NCBI RefSeq assembly: GCF_030150155.1
Contig: NZ_JASLGR010000026.1
Coordinates: forward strand, 103,293-167,292
Source: Nocardioides sp.
GTDB lineage: Bacteria; Actinomycetota; Actinomycetes; Propionibacteriales; Nocardioidaceae
Direction of reading: 5' to 3'
Length of the DNA: 64,000 bases
Below are positions 33,239 through 41,133 of this stretch, one piece after another. The position numbers were made by a program, and so were the translations under genes. The notes beneath the pieces were generated by a model. That model saw only the letters and a list, made by a program, of their open reading frames with translations, was not told where the DNA came from and searched no databases. Within the stretch, counting starts at the first letter, position 1; each line of letters opens with the position of its first letter.

Positions 33239-34429
33239 ATGAGCTTCGGCGAGCTGGCACTGATCGGTCTGATCGGCCTGCTCGGGCCGTTGCTCGCGCT
33301 GCCGAAACGACTGCACCTGCCGGTCGTGCTCGGCGAGCTCGCCGCCGGGGTCGTCGTCGGTGCCAGCGGGTTCGGGATCGTCGACGCCTCCCAGGAGACC
33401 TTCGGCATCCTGGCCGACGTCGGCTTCGCGCTGGTGATGTTCGTCGCCGGCACGCACCTGCCGGTCCGGGCGCGCAGCTCCTCGACGGTGCTGGTGCGCG
33501 GTGCGGTCAGGGCGGTGCTGGTCGGGCTGGTCGCGGTCGCGTTCGGGGTAGCCCTGGCCCGCCTCTTCGACCTGCCGCACTGGTCCCTGTACGCCGTCCT
33601 GATCGGCTCCTCCAGCGCAGCGCTGGTGCTCCCGACCCTGGACTCCCTGGGGCTGAGCGGTCCGAAGGTCGGCGACCTGCTGCCCCAGGTGGCCATCGCC
33701 GATGCCGTCTGCATCGTCGCCCTGCCGCTGGCGATTGACCCGGCGCACGCCCCGCGGGCGGCACTGGGGGCGCTCGCCGTGGTGGCGACGGCCGCGGTGA
33801 TGTGCGCGATCCTGTGGTGGCTCGAGCACATCGGCGTACGTCGTCGGGTGCACGAGGTCTCCGAGCGGCGTCGCTTCGCCTTGGAGCTGCGGATCCAGCT
33901 GGTGCTGCTCTGCGCGATCGCCGCGGTCGCCGTCGGCACCCACGTCTCGATCATGCTGGCGGGCTTCACGTTCGGGCTGGCGGTCAACATCGTCGGGGAG
34001 CCGCGGCGGCTGGCCAAGCAGCTGTTCGCCCTGACCGAGGGCTTCTTCGGGCCGCTCTTCTTCGTCTGGCTGGGCGCCTCGCTCCAGCTGCGCAACCTCG
34101 GCCAGCACCCCTCGATGCTGCTGCTGGGCGTGCTGCTCGGGCTGGGCTCGGTGCTCGCGCACCTGGCGCCGCGGCTGCTGGGCCAGCCGATCCCGCTGGG
34201 GCTGATGGCGGCCGCACAGATCGGGGTGCCGAGTGCTGCGGTGACGATCGGCACCCAGGAGGGGCTGCTGCGTGCCGGCGAGGGGTCGGCGCTGATGCTA
34301 GGGGCGCTGGTGACGATCGCGTTCTCCGTCGTCGGTGGGGCCCTCGCGGCCCGGTCGAGCGCCGCGTCGGCCGGCGTACCGTCGCCGGGACAGGCCTCCG
34401 GATTGGAGCCTCCCGCCTCGGGTGCCTAG
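33239..34429 (+). CDS. cation/proton antiporter, CPA2 (KefB-like) family
   Basis: A 396-residue polytopic protein with about 12 segments. LPVVLGELAAGVVVG near the N-terminus and FFGPLFFVWLGASL later are typical of the Na+/H+ exchanger domain of CPA2 proteins. There is no TrkA_N or other cytoplasmic regulatory domain, so it is the short form. ATG 33239 follows the deaminase by 13 bases. Cytoplasmic pH or monovalent cation homeostasis is expected. Confidence 0.85.
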   Translation: MSFGELALIGLIGLLGPLLALPKRLHLPVVLGELAAGVVVGASGFGIVDASQETFGILADVGFALVMFVAGTHLPVRARSSSTVLVRGAVRAVLVGLVAVAFGVALARLFDLPHWSLYAVLIGSSSAALVLPTLDSLGLSGPKVGDLLPQVAIADAVCIVALPLAIDPAHAPRAALGALAVVATAAVMCAILWWLEHIGVRRRVHEVSERRRFALELRIQLVLLCAIAAVAVGTHVSIMLAGFTFGLAVNIVGEPRRLAKQLFALTEGFFGPLFFVWLGASLQLRNLGQHPSMLLLGVLLGLGSVLAHLAPRLLGQPIPLGLMAAAQIGVPSAAVTIGTQEGLLRAGEGSALMLGALVTIAFSVVGGALAARSSAASAGVPSPGQASGLEPPASGA

Positions 34430-34437
34430 ACTCCCTC

Positions 34438-34532
34438 CCAACCCCTCGTGCGGCAGCATCTCGCCGAACCTCCCCAGGGCCGGAAGGCAGCAAGGATACG
34501 TGAGCTCTGTTGGGTGCACGGGGGGCCTTTTT
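34438..34532 (+). ncRNA. ffs: signal recognition particle RNA (small bacterial type)
   Basis: The sequence GGGCCGGAAGGCAGCAAGG is the SRP RNA apical loop that binds Ffh. Flanking CCCCTCGTGC and GCACGGGGGG pair to close the long hairpin, and a T-run (CCTTTTTG) after the 3' arm provides termination. Order SRP RNA, then dnaX-ybaB-recR downstream is common in actinobacteria. Confidence 0.93.
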
Positions 34533-34545
34533 GTCCCCTGACGCC

Positions 34546-34627
34546 GAGATCCGGGTTCACCACCGCCGAGATCCGGGTTCCTCACGGTCGAGATCCGGGT
34601 TCCTCACGGTCGAGCTCCGCTCCCGTG
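34546..34627 (+). repeat. array C: 22-bp repeats after SRP RNA
   Basis: Three full forward units (34546-34567, 34568-34589, 34590-34611) and a decayed fourth. They begin 14 bases after the SRP RNA terminator T-run and point in its direction of transcription. The lead-in TGACGCC is the same as the lead-in found after the PucR stop codon in array B. Confidence 0.88.
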
Positions 34628-34677
34628 AAACTTTTTTCATGAAACTTCATCCCATCGGGAATGGGTCTTCGCATGGC

Positions 34678-34706
34678 GTAGTTACTTCTGAAAACGAAGT
34701 ACCTAC
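34678..34706. promoter_or_regulatory. operator-like inverted repeat before azoR
   Basis: GTAGTTACTTC and GAAGTACCTAC form an 11-bp inverted repeat (one mismatch) with a seven-base spacer, 18 bases before the azoR start. HxlR-type redox regulators such as YodB bind sites containing AAGTA/TACTT arms near azoreductase genes. The HxlR gene is 61 bases downstream of azoR. A second small palindrome, ATGAA-AC-TTCAT, lies at 34639-34650. Confidence 0.65.
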
Positions 34707-34724
34707 TCAATCAGGAGAAACACC

Positions 34725-35378
34725 GTGTCTCTGCTCCGCATCGACTCCAGCATCCTCGGCGACTACTCCGCCAGCCGCGCTCTGGCGAACACCGTCCAGG
34801 AGCACTGGATCGCCGAGCACCCCGGCGCCACCGTCGTGGCCCGCGACCTCGCCGCCAACCCGGTCCTCGGTTCCTCCTGGATCGCTGCCGTCTCCGGTGG
34901 CAACACCCCGGCCGAGAGCCGTACCGCCGAGCAGAACGCCGCGCTCGCGCTGTCCCAGGAGCTCTTCGACGAGCTGACCTCGGCCGAGACCATCATCCTC
35001 GCCACCGGTCTCTACAACTGGGGCGTCAACCAGCTGGTCAAGTCCTACCTCGACCAGGTCATCGTCATCTCCCAGCCGCTGGGCGAGATCCTCAAGGGCA
35101 AGGACGTCGCGATCGTCGTAGCCCGCGGTGGCTACTACGGCGAGGACGGCCCGAAGGCCGGCTGGGACCACGGCACCGACTACCTGGTCCGCATCTTCTC
35201 CGAGGTCTGGGGCGCCAACGTGACCGTCGTCGAGCGCGACTTCACCCTCGTCGGCGTCAACCCGGCCCTGGACTCCTTCGCCGAGCAGGGCGCTGCGCTC
35301 AAGACCGCCGCCGAGGAGAAGGCCGCCGGTACCGGTCAGGCCCTCGCCACGGCGTACACCGAGCGCAAGTCCGCCTGA
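34725..35378 (+). CDS. azoR: FMN-dependent NADH-azoreductase
   Basis: A 217-residue flavodoxin-fold quinone/azo reductase. It has the N-terminal SSILGDYSASRALANT phosphate-binding region, AETIILATGLYNWGVN and the flavin loop VVARGGYYGED. GTG 34725 is preceded by AGGAGAAA. The family reduces quinones and azo compounds in two-electron steps and protects against electrophile stress. The operator upstream and the HxlR gene downstream make an inducible detoxification pair. Confidence 0.9.
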   Translation: MSLLRIDSSILGDYSASRALANTVQEHWIAEHPGATVVARDLAANPVLGSSWIAAVSGGNTPAESRTAEQNAALALSQELFDELTSAETIILATGLYNWGVNQLVKSYLDQVIVISQPLGEILKGKDVAIVVARGGYYGEDGPKAGWDHGTDYLVRIFSEVWGANVTVVERDFTLVGVNPALDSFAEQGAALKTAAEEKAAGTGQALATAYTERKSA

Positions 35379-35438
35379 AGCACGCTCCGCTGACCCGAAA
35401 CCCGGTCCCCGGGTGACGAGTGCGGCACAATCCCAGGG

Positions 35439-35831
35439 ATGAACGAGATGGTGGAGACCGCTGAGTGTCACGGCGCGCCGCAGTGCGACGCCGCGCTGAG
35501 CGCCGCCTTCTCGATCCTGGGCAAGCGCTGGAACGGCGTCATCCTCGGTCTGCTGGCCGAGGATGACGCCCGTTTCGCCGACCTCGGTCGCGGGCTCGCG
35601 TCGGGGATCAGCGACTCGGTGCTCTCCTCCCGGCTCGCCGAGCTGACCGAGCTCGGCCTGATCGAGCGGATCGTCGCCGAGGGGCCGCCGGTCTCGGTGC
35701 GCTACTCGCTGACGGCTGCCGGCCGGGCTCTGATCCCGGCGCTGCAGGCGCTGAGCGGCTGGGCGAAGGAGCACCTGCCCTCGCCGGCGGCGGGCTCTGC
35801 GGGCTCGGCGGCCTCACCCGCAGGCGACTAA
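35439..35831 (+). CDS. HxlR-family redox-responsive regulator
   Basis: A 130-residue winged-helix protein. The HxlR core AFSILGKRWNGVILGLL is followed by RFADLGRGLASGISDSVLSSRLAEL. Two N-terminal cysteines (ECHGAPQCDAAL) match the position where YodB/QorR-type members sense oxidants or quinones. Its stop codon TAA forms part of the dnaX -10 box. It probably represses azoR through the upstream palindrome. Confidence 0.88.
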   Translation: MNEMVETAECHGAPQCDAALSAAFSILGKRWNGVILGLLAEDDARFADLGRGLASGISDSVLSSRLAELTELGLIERIVAEGPPVSVRYSLTAAGRALIPALQALSGWAKEHLPSPAAGSAGSAASPAGD

Positions 35832-35834
35832 GGT
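35829..35834 (+). promoter_or_regulatory. leaderless -10 box of dnaX
   Basis: TAAGGT ends six bases before GTG 35841 and overlaps the HxlR stop codon. Confidence 0.5.
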
Positions 35835-35840
35835 TGGCGC

Positions 35841-38168
35841 GTGGAGACCCCCCTCGCGCTGTACCGCCGCTACCGGCCCGAGACGTTCGCCGAGGTGATC
35901 GGTCAGGATCACGTCACGACGCCGCTGCGGGCCGCCCTGGCCAACAACCGGGTCAACCACGCCTACCTCTTCTCCGGGCCGCGCGGCTGCGGCAAGACCA
36001 CCTCGGCGCGCATCCTCGCCCGGGCACTCAACTGCGAGCGGGCCCCGATCGCCGACCCGTGCGGTGAGTGCGAGTCGTGCCGCGACCTCTCCCGTGGCGG
36101 GTCCGGCTCGATCGACGTGATCGAGATCGACGCAGCCTCCCACGGTGGTGTCGACGACGCCCGCGACCTGCGCGAGAAGGCGTTCTTCGCCCCGGTGAAG
36201 AGCCGCTACAAGGTCTACATCATCGACGAGGCCCACATGGTCTCCACGCAGGGCTTCAACGCCCTGCTCAAGCTGGTCGAGGAGCCGCCGGAGCACCTTC
36301 GGTTCATCTTCGCCACCACCGAGCCCGAGAAGGTCATCCCGACCATCCGCTCGCGTACCCACCACTACCCGTTCCGGCTGATCCCGCCGCGGCTGCTGTC
36401 GGCCTACCTGGGCGAGATCTGCGAGCGTGAGGGCGTCGCCGTCGAACCGGCCGCGATGCCCCTGATCGTCAGGGCCGGCGGTGGCTCGGCCCGCGACACG
36501 ATGTCGGTGATGGACCAGCTGCTCGGCGGTGCCGGGCCGGCCGGTGTCACCTACGACCTGGCCGCCGGCCTGCTCGGCTACACCCCGGACACCCTGCTCG
36601 ACGAGGCCGTCGACGCCTTCGCTGCGCGCGACGGCGCCTCGGTCTTCGGGGTCGTGGACAAGGTCATCGAGACCGGTCAGGACCCGCGCCGCTTCACCGA
36701 GGACCTGCTCCGCCGGCTGCGTGACCTGGTGATCATCTCCGCGGTCCCCGGCGCCACGGCCACGGGCCTGATCGACGTCGCCTCCGACGCGGGGGAGCGG
36801 CTGGAGTCCCAGGCCCGGCGCTTCGGCGCGGCCGACCTCTCCCGTGCCGCCGACCTGGTCGCCTCCGGGCTCACCGAGATGCGCGGCGCGACCGCTCCGC
36901 GGCTGCTGCTGGAGCTGATCTGCGCCCGGGTGCTGCTGCCCGGGGCGGACGGGGACCAGGGCTTCGGTGCGCGGTTGGATCGGTTGGAGAACCAGTTCGC
37001 CTCTGGCCGACTTCCGGCTTACTCACCGCCGAGTTCCGGGTTCGCCACGCCTCCTGCGGCGCCGTCCGTCGTCCCCAGTACGCCGCCTCCCGCGGCACCC
37101 GCTGTGGCCGACGTACGCCGGGAGGAGGGCGGCCCCGCCGCACCTGCGGCTCCGCAGGCACCGGCTGCTGTCGCGCCTCCGACGGCCCCGCCGGTTCCGA
37201 CGCCTGCTCCCGAGGCTCCCGCGCCGAGCGCCGTCGCCCCGAGCGCCCCCGCACCCAGCGCCCCCGCACCCAGCGCCCCCGCACCGAGCGCGGCCGAGCA
37301 GGACGACCCGTGGGGCCCGCAGGCACCCGCCGTACCGACCGGATCGGCGCCGCGAATGGAGGAAACCCGGAACTCGCCGGTGGCGAACCCGGAAGTCGGC
37401 GGTGGTGAACCCGGAAGTCGGCGCGAGGCGGCGCCCGCTCCCGTTGCCACCCCTCCCGCCCCGACTCCCGCCCCCACCCCGACCCCTGCTCAGCCGGGCA
37501 TGGGCACCATCGACGTGCGACGGCTCTGGCCCGAGATCGTCGACCGGACCAAGTCCAAGCGCCGGGTGGCGTGGATGCACCTGACCCAGAACTGCCAGGT
37601 GCTGGGGCTGGAGGGCGACGTGCTCACCCTCGGCTTCATCAACGTCGGCTCGCGGGACTCCTTCGACTCCGGCGGCTACGGCGACGTGCTCCAGCAGGCC
37701 GTCGCCGAGGTGGTGCCCGGGGTGACCTGGCGGATCAACGCGATCGTGGCGCCCTCGGCGCAGCCCGGTGCCGTCAGCGCCGGCCCGTCCGGCGGGGGCG
37801 GCTACGGCCAGCAGCCTCAGCAGCAGGCCGCTCAGCAGCCCCAGCAGGGCTACCCGCAGCACGACGCCACTCAGCCCGCCCAGGGCCACCAGAACCATCA
37901 GAGCGACCAGAACCATCAGAACCACCACGCCAACCAGGGCCCCCAGCACGGCCAGCCCGACCCGTACGCCCAGCACCAGGCGGCGGGCGACTACCCGCCG
38001 CCGGAGCCCCCGCCGTGGGACGACCACGGCGGCGCACCGGACTGGAACGCCGCCGATGCCGCGGTCCACGCCGACGACGAGATCACGGAGGACGAGAGCC
38101 TGAGCGGCGCGGAGCTGCTCGAGCGCGAGCTCGGGGCCACCGTCATCGAAGAGATTCCGAACCAGTGA
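35841..38168 (+). CDS. dnaX: DNA polymerase III gamma/tau subunit with repeat-invaded linker
   Basis: A 775-residue clamp-loader ATPase. The AAA+ core has GPRGCGKTTSARILARALNC, a four-Cys zinc module (CGECESC), VYIIDEAHMVS and the sensor region ATTEPEKVIPTIRSR. After about residue 385 comes a long Pro/Ala-rich linker with a tandem APSAP run, then a conserved C-terminal domain (DVRRLWPEIVDRTKSKRRVAW) and a Gln/His-rich acidic tail. Two blocks of the 22-bp intergenic repeat lie inside the linker (37009-37052 and 37354-37419), translated as RLPAYSPPSSGFATP and RNSPVANPEVGGGEPGSRR. The second block is 66 bases, so the frame is kept. Confidence 0.95.
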   Translation: METPLALYRRYRPETFAEVIGQDHVTTPLRAALANNRVNHAYLFSGPRGCGKTTSARILARALNCERAPIADPCGECESCRDLSRGGSGSIDVIEIDAASHGGVDDARDLREKAFFAPVKSRYKVYIIDEAHMVSTQGFNALLKLVEEPPEHLRFIFATTEPEKVIPTIRSRTHHYPFRLIPPRLLSAYLGEICEREGVAVEPAAMPLIVRAGGGSARDTMSVMDQLLGGAGPAGVTYDLAAGLLGYTPDTLLDEAVDAFAARDGASVFGVVDKVIETGQDPRRFTEDLLRRLRDLVIISAVPGATATGLIDVASDAGERLESQARRFGAADLSRAADLVASGLTEMRGATAPRLLLELICARVLLPGADGDQGFGARLDRLENQFASGRLPAYSPPSSGFATPPAAPSVVPSTPPPAAPAVADVRREEGGPAAPAAPQAPAAVAPPTAPPVPTPAPEAPAPSAVAPSAPAPSAPAPSAPAPSAAEQDDPWGPQAPAVPTGSAPRMEETRNSPVANPEVGGGEPGSRREAAPAPVATPPAPTPAPTPTPAQPGMGTIDVRRLWPEIVDRTKSKRRVAWMHLTQNCQVLGLEGDVLTLGFINVGSRDSFDSGGYGDVLQQAVAEVVPGVTWRINAIVAPSAQPGAVSAGPSGGGGYGQQPQQQAAQQPQQGYPQHDATQPAQGHQNHQSDQNHQNHHANQGPQHGQPDPYAQHQAAGDYPPPEPPPWDDHGGAPDWNAADAAVHADDEITEDESLSGAELLERELGATVIEEIPNQ
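37009..37052 (+). repeat. array D1: two 22-bp units inside dnaX
   Basis: Forward units 37009-37030 (diverged) and 37031-37052, read as protein within the dnaX linker. Confidence 0.85.
37354..37419 (-). repeat. array D2: three reverse 22-bp units inside dnaX
   Basis: Reverse units 37354-37375, 37376-37397 and 37398-37419. Three units make 66 bases or exactly 22 codons. Opposite orientation to D1, 301 bases apart. Confidence 0.9.
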
Positions 38169-38191
38169 ACGACCAGTGAGAGGCTTGACCC

Positions 38192-38572
38192 ATGACTGAA
38201 TCGCCCTTCGGCGGCCTCGACCTCAACGCCCTGCTCGGCCAGGCCCAGGCCATGCAGGCCAACATCGCCGAGGCCCAGGACCGGCTCGCGGAGGCCACCG
38301 TCACCGGCACCGTGGCCGGCGGCGCCGTCTCCGTCACCCTCAGCGGTGTCGGCGACCTGCTCGACGTCGACCTCAAGGCCGGCGAGTTCGACGGCTCCGA
38401 CCCCGACTCGCTGAGTGACCTGGGTGACCTGATCGTGGCGGCGTACCGCGACGCGAAGTCCCAGGCCGACGCGCTGGCCGCGCAGAGCCTCAGCCCGCTG
38501 GCCGGGGGCCTCGGCTCCTTCCTCGGTGGCGAGGACGGCCCGGCCGCCCCGCCGATGAAGCTGGGCTTCTAG
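38192..38572 (+). CDS. YbaB/EbfC-family nucleoid-associated protein
   Basis: A 126-residue protein with the family pattern: an N-terminal helix (LLGQAQAMQANIAEAQDRLAEA), a beta sheet (VTGTVAGGAVSVTLSGVGDL) and a C-terminal helix. YbaB proteins bind DNA as dimers. Placement between dnaX and recR is the standard bacterial order and supports the call. Confidence 0.92.
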   Translation: MTESPFGGLDLNALLGQAQAMQANIAEAQDRLAEATVTGTVAGGAVSVTLSGVGDLLDVDLKAGEFDGSDPDSLSDLGDLIVAAYRDAKSQADALAAQSLSPLAGGLGSFLGGEDGPAAPPMKLGF

Positions 38573-38617
38573 TGGCGCCCACGGCGCCCGCGACCCCGAT
38601 CCTGAAGTGAGCCGGCG

Positions 38618-39214
38618 TTGTACGAAGGCGTAGTCCAGGACCTGATCGACGAGCTCGGCCGACTCCCCGGCGTCGGTCCGAAGTCCGCCCAGCGGATCGC
38701 GTTCCACCTCCTCCAGGCCGACCCCGAGGACGTGCAGCGGCTCGCGACCACGCTCCAGGAGGTCAAGCGGCGAGTGAAGTTCTGCTCGATCTGCTTCAAC
38801 GTCTCCGAGGAGGAGACCTGCCGGATCTGTCGCGACCCGCGCCGCGATCCGACGGTGCTCTGCGTCGTCGAGGAGTACAAGGACGTCGTCGCGATCGAGC
38901 GCACCCGCGAGTTCAAGGGGCGCTACCACGTCCTGGGCGGTGCGATCAGCCCGATCGACGGGATCGGCCCCGATCAGCTCCACATCCGGGAGCTGCACCA
39001 GCGCCTGGGTGACCCGCAGATCGTCGAGATCATCCTGGCCACCGACCCGAACCTCGAAGGCGAGGCCACGGCGACGTACCTCACCCGCCAATTGAGCCCG
39101 TTGGGCTTGCGCATCACGCGGTTGGCGAGTGGACTGCCCGTAGGCGGAGATCTCGAGTACGCCGACGAGGTCACGCTCGGCCGGGCGTTCGCTGGACGAC
39201 GCGCGGCGGAATAG
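38618..39214 (+). CDS. recR: recombination mediator RecR
   Basis: A 198-residue protein. A helix-hairpin-helix (LIDELGRLPGVGPKSAQRIA) is followed by a four-Cys zinc finger (CSICFNVSEEETCRIC) and a Toprim domain (LCVVEEYKDVVAIERT). It acts with RecO/RecF in loading RecA at gaps. TTG 38618 is the only start consistent with the conserved MYEGVVQDLIDEL N-terminus. Confidence 0.95.
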   Translation: MYEGVVQDLIDELGRLPGVGPKSAQRIAFHLLQADPEDVQRLATTLQEVKRRVKFCSICFNVSEEETCRICRDPRRDPTVLCVVEEYKDVVAIERTREFKGRYHVLGGAISPIDGIGPDQLHIRELHQRLGDPQIVEIILATDPNLEGEATATYLTRQLSPLGLRITRLASGLPVGGDLEYADEVTLGRAFAGRRAAE

Positions 39215-39246
39215 CCCACCAGGGCAGGAACGACAGGAGGGCTGTG

Positions 39247-39831
39247 ATGGAGCAGAACGCGACACCGGCGGTCGACGAGGACTTCGCTACGGAGATCGCC
39301 GACCAGATCGAGTCCTTCCTGCTGGCGTTGAAGGCGATCGGCACCGAGGCCGACGCGGGCCGTGCGATCCCGCTGCTGCTGCTGGAGGTGAGCCAGCTGC
39401 TGCTGGCCGGCGCGCGTCTCGGCGTACAGAACGACTTCGAGCCGCGGGAGGAGTTCCAGCCCGACGTCGGCCCGGAGGCTGACGTCGACGAGCTGCGGAT
39501 GCGGTTGGCGGAGATCCTCGGCGACGTCGACACGTACAGCTTCGTCTTCGATCCGTACGCCCCCGAGGTGGTCGACTCCCAGCTCTCCGACGACCTCGCC
39601 TCGATCGCGACGGAGCTGGAGAACGGGCTGCGGCACTACCGTCGTGGCGACCTCGCCGAGGCGCTGTGGTGGTGGCAGTTCTCCTACGTCAGCACGTGGG
39701 GGAACGTGGCCGGTGCGGTGCTCAACGCACTGCTCACGGTGGTCTCCCATGACCGCCTGGACGCCGAGCTGGTGGACGAGGCTGACCAACTGGCGGTCGC
39801 CGATGAAATAGTGGGTGGCGCGCCCCTCTAG
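39247..39831 (+). CDS. DUF5063 domain protein
   Basis: A 194-residue acidic, mostly helical protein (DQIESFLLALKAIGTEADAGR; LALWWWQFSYVSTWGNV-like segment EALWWWQFSYVSTWGNVAGA). DUF5063 proteins are found between recR and lysC in many actinobacteria; function unknown. ATG 39247 is six bases after AGGAGG; GTG 39244 would be too close to it. Confidence 0.85.
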   Translation: MEQNATPAVDEDFATEIADQIESFLLALKAIGTEADAGRAIPLLLLEVSQLLLAGARLGVQNDFEPREEFQPDVGPEADVDELRMRLAEILGDVDTYSFVFDPYAPEVVDSQLSDDLASIATELENGLRHYRRGDLAEALWWWQFSYVSTWGNVAGAVLNALLTVVSHDRLDAELVDEADQLAVADEIVGGAPL

Positions 39832-39834
39832 ACT
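39829..39834 (+). promoter_or_regulatory. leaderless -10 box of lysC
   Basis: TAGACT ends eight bases before GTG 39843 and overlaps the end of the DUF5063 gene. Confidence 0.45.
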
Positions 39835-39842
39835 TGGTTCCC

Positions 39843-41132
39843 GTGGGAATCGTTGTCCAGAAGTTCGGCGGCTCGTCGGTCGCGGACGCGGCGGGCGTCA
39901 AGCGAGTCGCGCAGCGCATCATCAACACCCGTAAGGCGGGCCATGACGTCGTCGTGGTCGTCTCCGCCATGGGTGACACGACTGATGAGCTGATCGACCT
40001 CGCCAATGAGGTGTCGCCGCTGCCCCCCGCCCGTGAGCTCGACATGCTCCTCACCGCCGGTGAGCGGATCTCGATGGCGGTCCTCGCCATGGCGATCCAG
40101 ACGCTCGGCCACGAGGCGCGTTCGTTCACCGGGTCGCAGGCCGGTGTGATCACCGACGCCGCGCACGGCAAGGCGAAGATCATCGACGTCCGGCCCAGCC
40201 GGATCACCGAGGCGCTCAGCGACGGTGCGATCGCGATCGTGGCGGGCTTCCAGGGCGTCTCCCAGACCACCAAGGACATCACCACGCTCGGCCGTGGTGG
40301 CTCCGACACGACCGCCGTGGCGCTCGCCGTCGCCCTCGAGGCCGACGTCTGCGAGATCTACTCCGACGTCGACGGCATCTTCACCGCCGACCCGCGGATC
40401 GAGCCGCACGCCCGCAAGATCCCGCGGATCTCCTACGAGGAGACCCTGGAGATGGCGGCGCAGGGCGCCAAGATCCTGCACCTGCGGTGCGTCGAGTACG
40501 CCCGCCGTTACGACATGCCCATCCACGTCCGCTCCTCCTTCTCTGAGAAGGAGGGCACCTGGGTCGTCAAGGCCGAGGACGTCAAGGACCCCAACGCTCA
40601 GGAGCCCGCCATGGAAGAAGCAATCATCACGGGCGTGGCCCACGACCGTAGCCAGGCCAAGATCACCGTCGTCGGTGTCTCGGACAAGGTCGGCGAGGCC
40701 GCCTCGATCTTCCGTGCGATCGCCGACGCGCAGATCAACATCGACATGATCGTGCAGAACGTCTCGGCTGCCGCGACCGGTCTGACCGACATCTCCTTCA
40801 CCCTGCCGCGCAGCGAGGGCCAGGCCGCGATGTCGGCCCTCGCCCGCCTGCAGGACACCGTCGGCTACGAGCGTCTCCAGTACGACGACTCGGTCGGCAA
40901 GGTCTCCATCGTCGGTGCCGGGATGTCCAGCGCCCCCGGCATCTCCGCCCGCTTCTTCGAGGCGCTCTCGGACGCCGGCGTGAACCTGGAGATGATCTCC
41001 ACCTCCGAGATCCGCGTCTCCGTGATCGTCACCGAGACCCAGGTCGAGACCGCCGTCAACGCTGCCCACGCGGTGTTCGACCTCGGCTCCGACGAGGTCG
41101 AGGCCGTCGTCTACGGCGGGACGGGTCGCTGA
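39843..41132 (+). CDS. lysC: aspartate kinase, alpha subunit
   Basis: A 429-residue kinase. The N-terminus VVQKFGGSSVADAAGVKRVA and TTLGRGGSDTTAVALA are the ATP and aspartate loops. Two C-terminal ACT domains (from about residue 265) bind lysine/threonine for feedback control. It phosphorylates aspartate, the entry to lysine, threonine, methionine and diaminopimelate synthesis. GTG 39843 matches the conserved start; the upstream TTG does not. Asd follows one base after the stop. Confidence 0.96.
   Translation: MGIVVQKFGGSSVADAAGVKRVAQRIINTRKAGHDVVVVVSAMGDTTDELIDLANEVSPLPPARELDMLLTAGERISMAVLAMAIQTLGHEARSFTGSQAGVITDAAHGKAKIIDVRPSRITEALSDGAIAIVAGFQGVSQTTKDITTLGRGGSDTTAVALAVALEADVCEIYSDVDGIFTADPRIEPHARKIPRISYEETLEMAAQGAKILHLRCVEYARRYDMPIHVRSSFSEKEGTWVVKAEDVKDPNAQEPAMEEAIITGVAHDRSQAKITVVGVSDKVGEAASIFRAIADAQINIDMIVQNVSAAATGLTDISFTLPRSEGQAAMSALARLQDTVGYERLQYDDSVGKVSIVGAGMSSAPGISARFFEALSDAGVNLEMISTSEIRVSVIVTETQVETAVNAAHAVFDLGSDEVEAVVYGGTGR
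40611..41132 (+). CDS. lysC: aspartate kinase beta subunit (internal in-frame start)
   Basis: An in-frame ATG at 40611 has AGGAG (40600-40604) six bases upstream and begins MEEAIITGVAHDRSQAKIT, just before the ACT domains. In Corynebacterium and Bacillus the same gene makes a separate beta subunit of ACT domains from such a site, giving an alpha2beta2 enzyme. Confidence 0.75.
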   Translation: MEEAIITGVAHDRSQAKITVVGVSDKVGEAASIFRAIADAQINIDMIVQNVSAAATGLTDISFTLPRSEGQAAMSALARLQDTVGYERLQYDDSVGKVSIVGAGMSSAPGISARFFEALSDAGVNLEMISTSEIRVSVIVTETQVETAVNAAHAVFDLGSDEVEAVVYGGTGR

Positions 41133-41133
41133 C

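Noticed and set aside
34438..34642. Small proteins over SRP RNA and array C
   Set aside because: The region is accounted for by a structured RNA and repeats; the frames have no homologous look or proper start.
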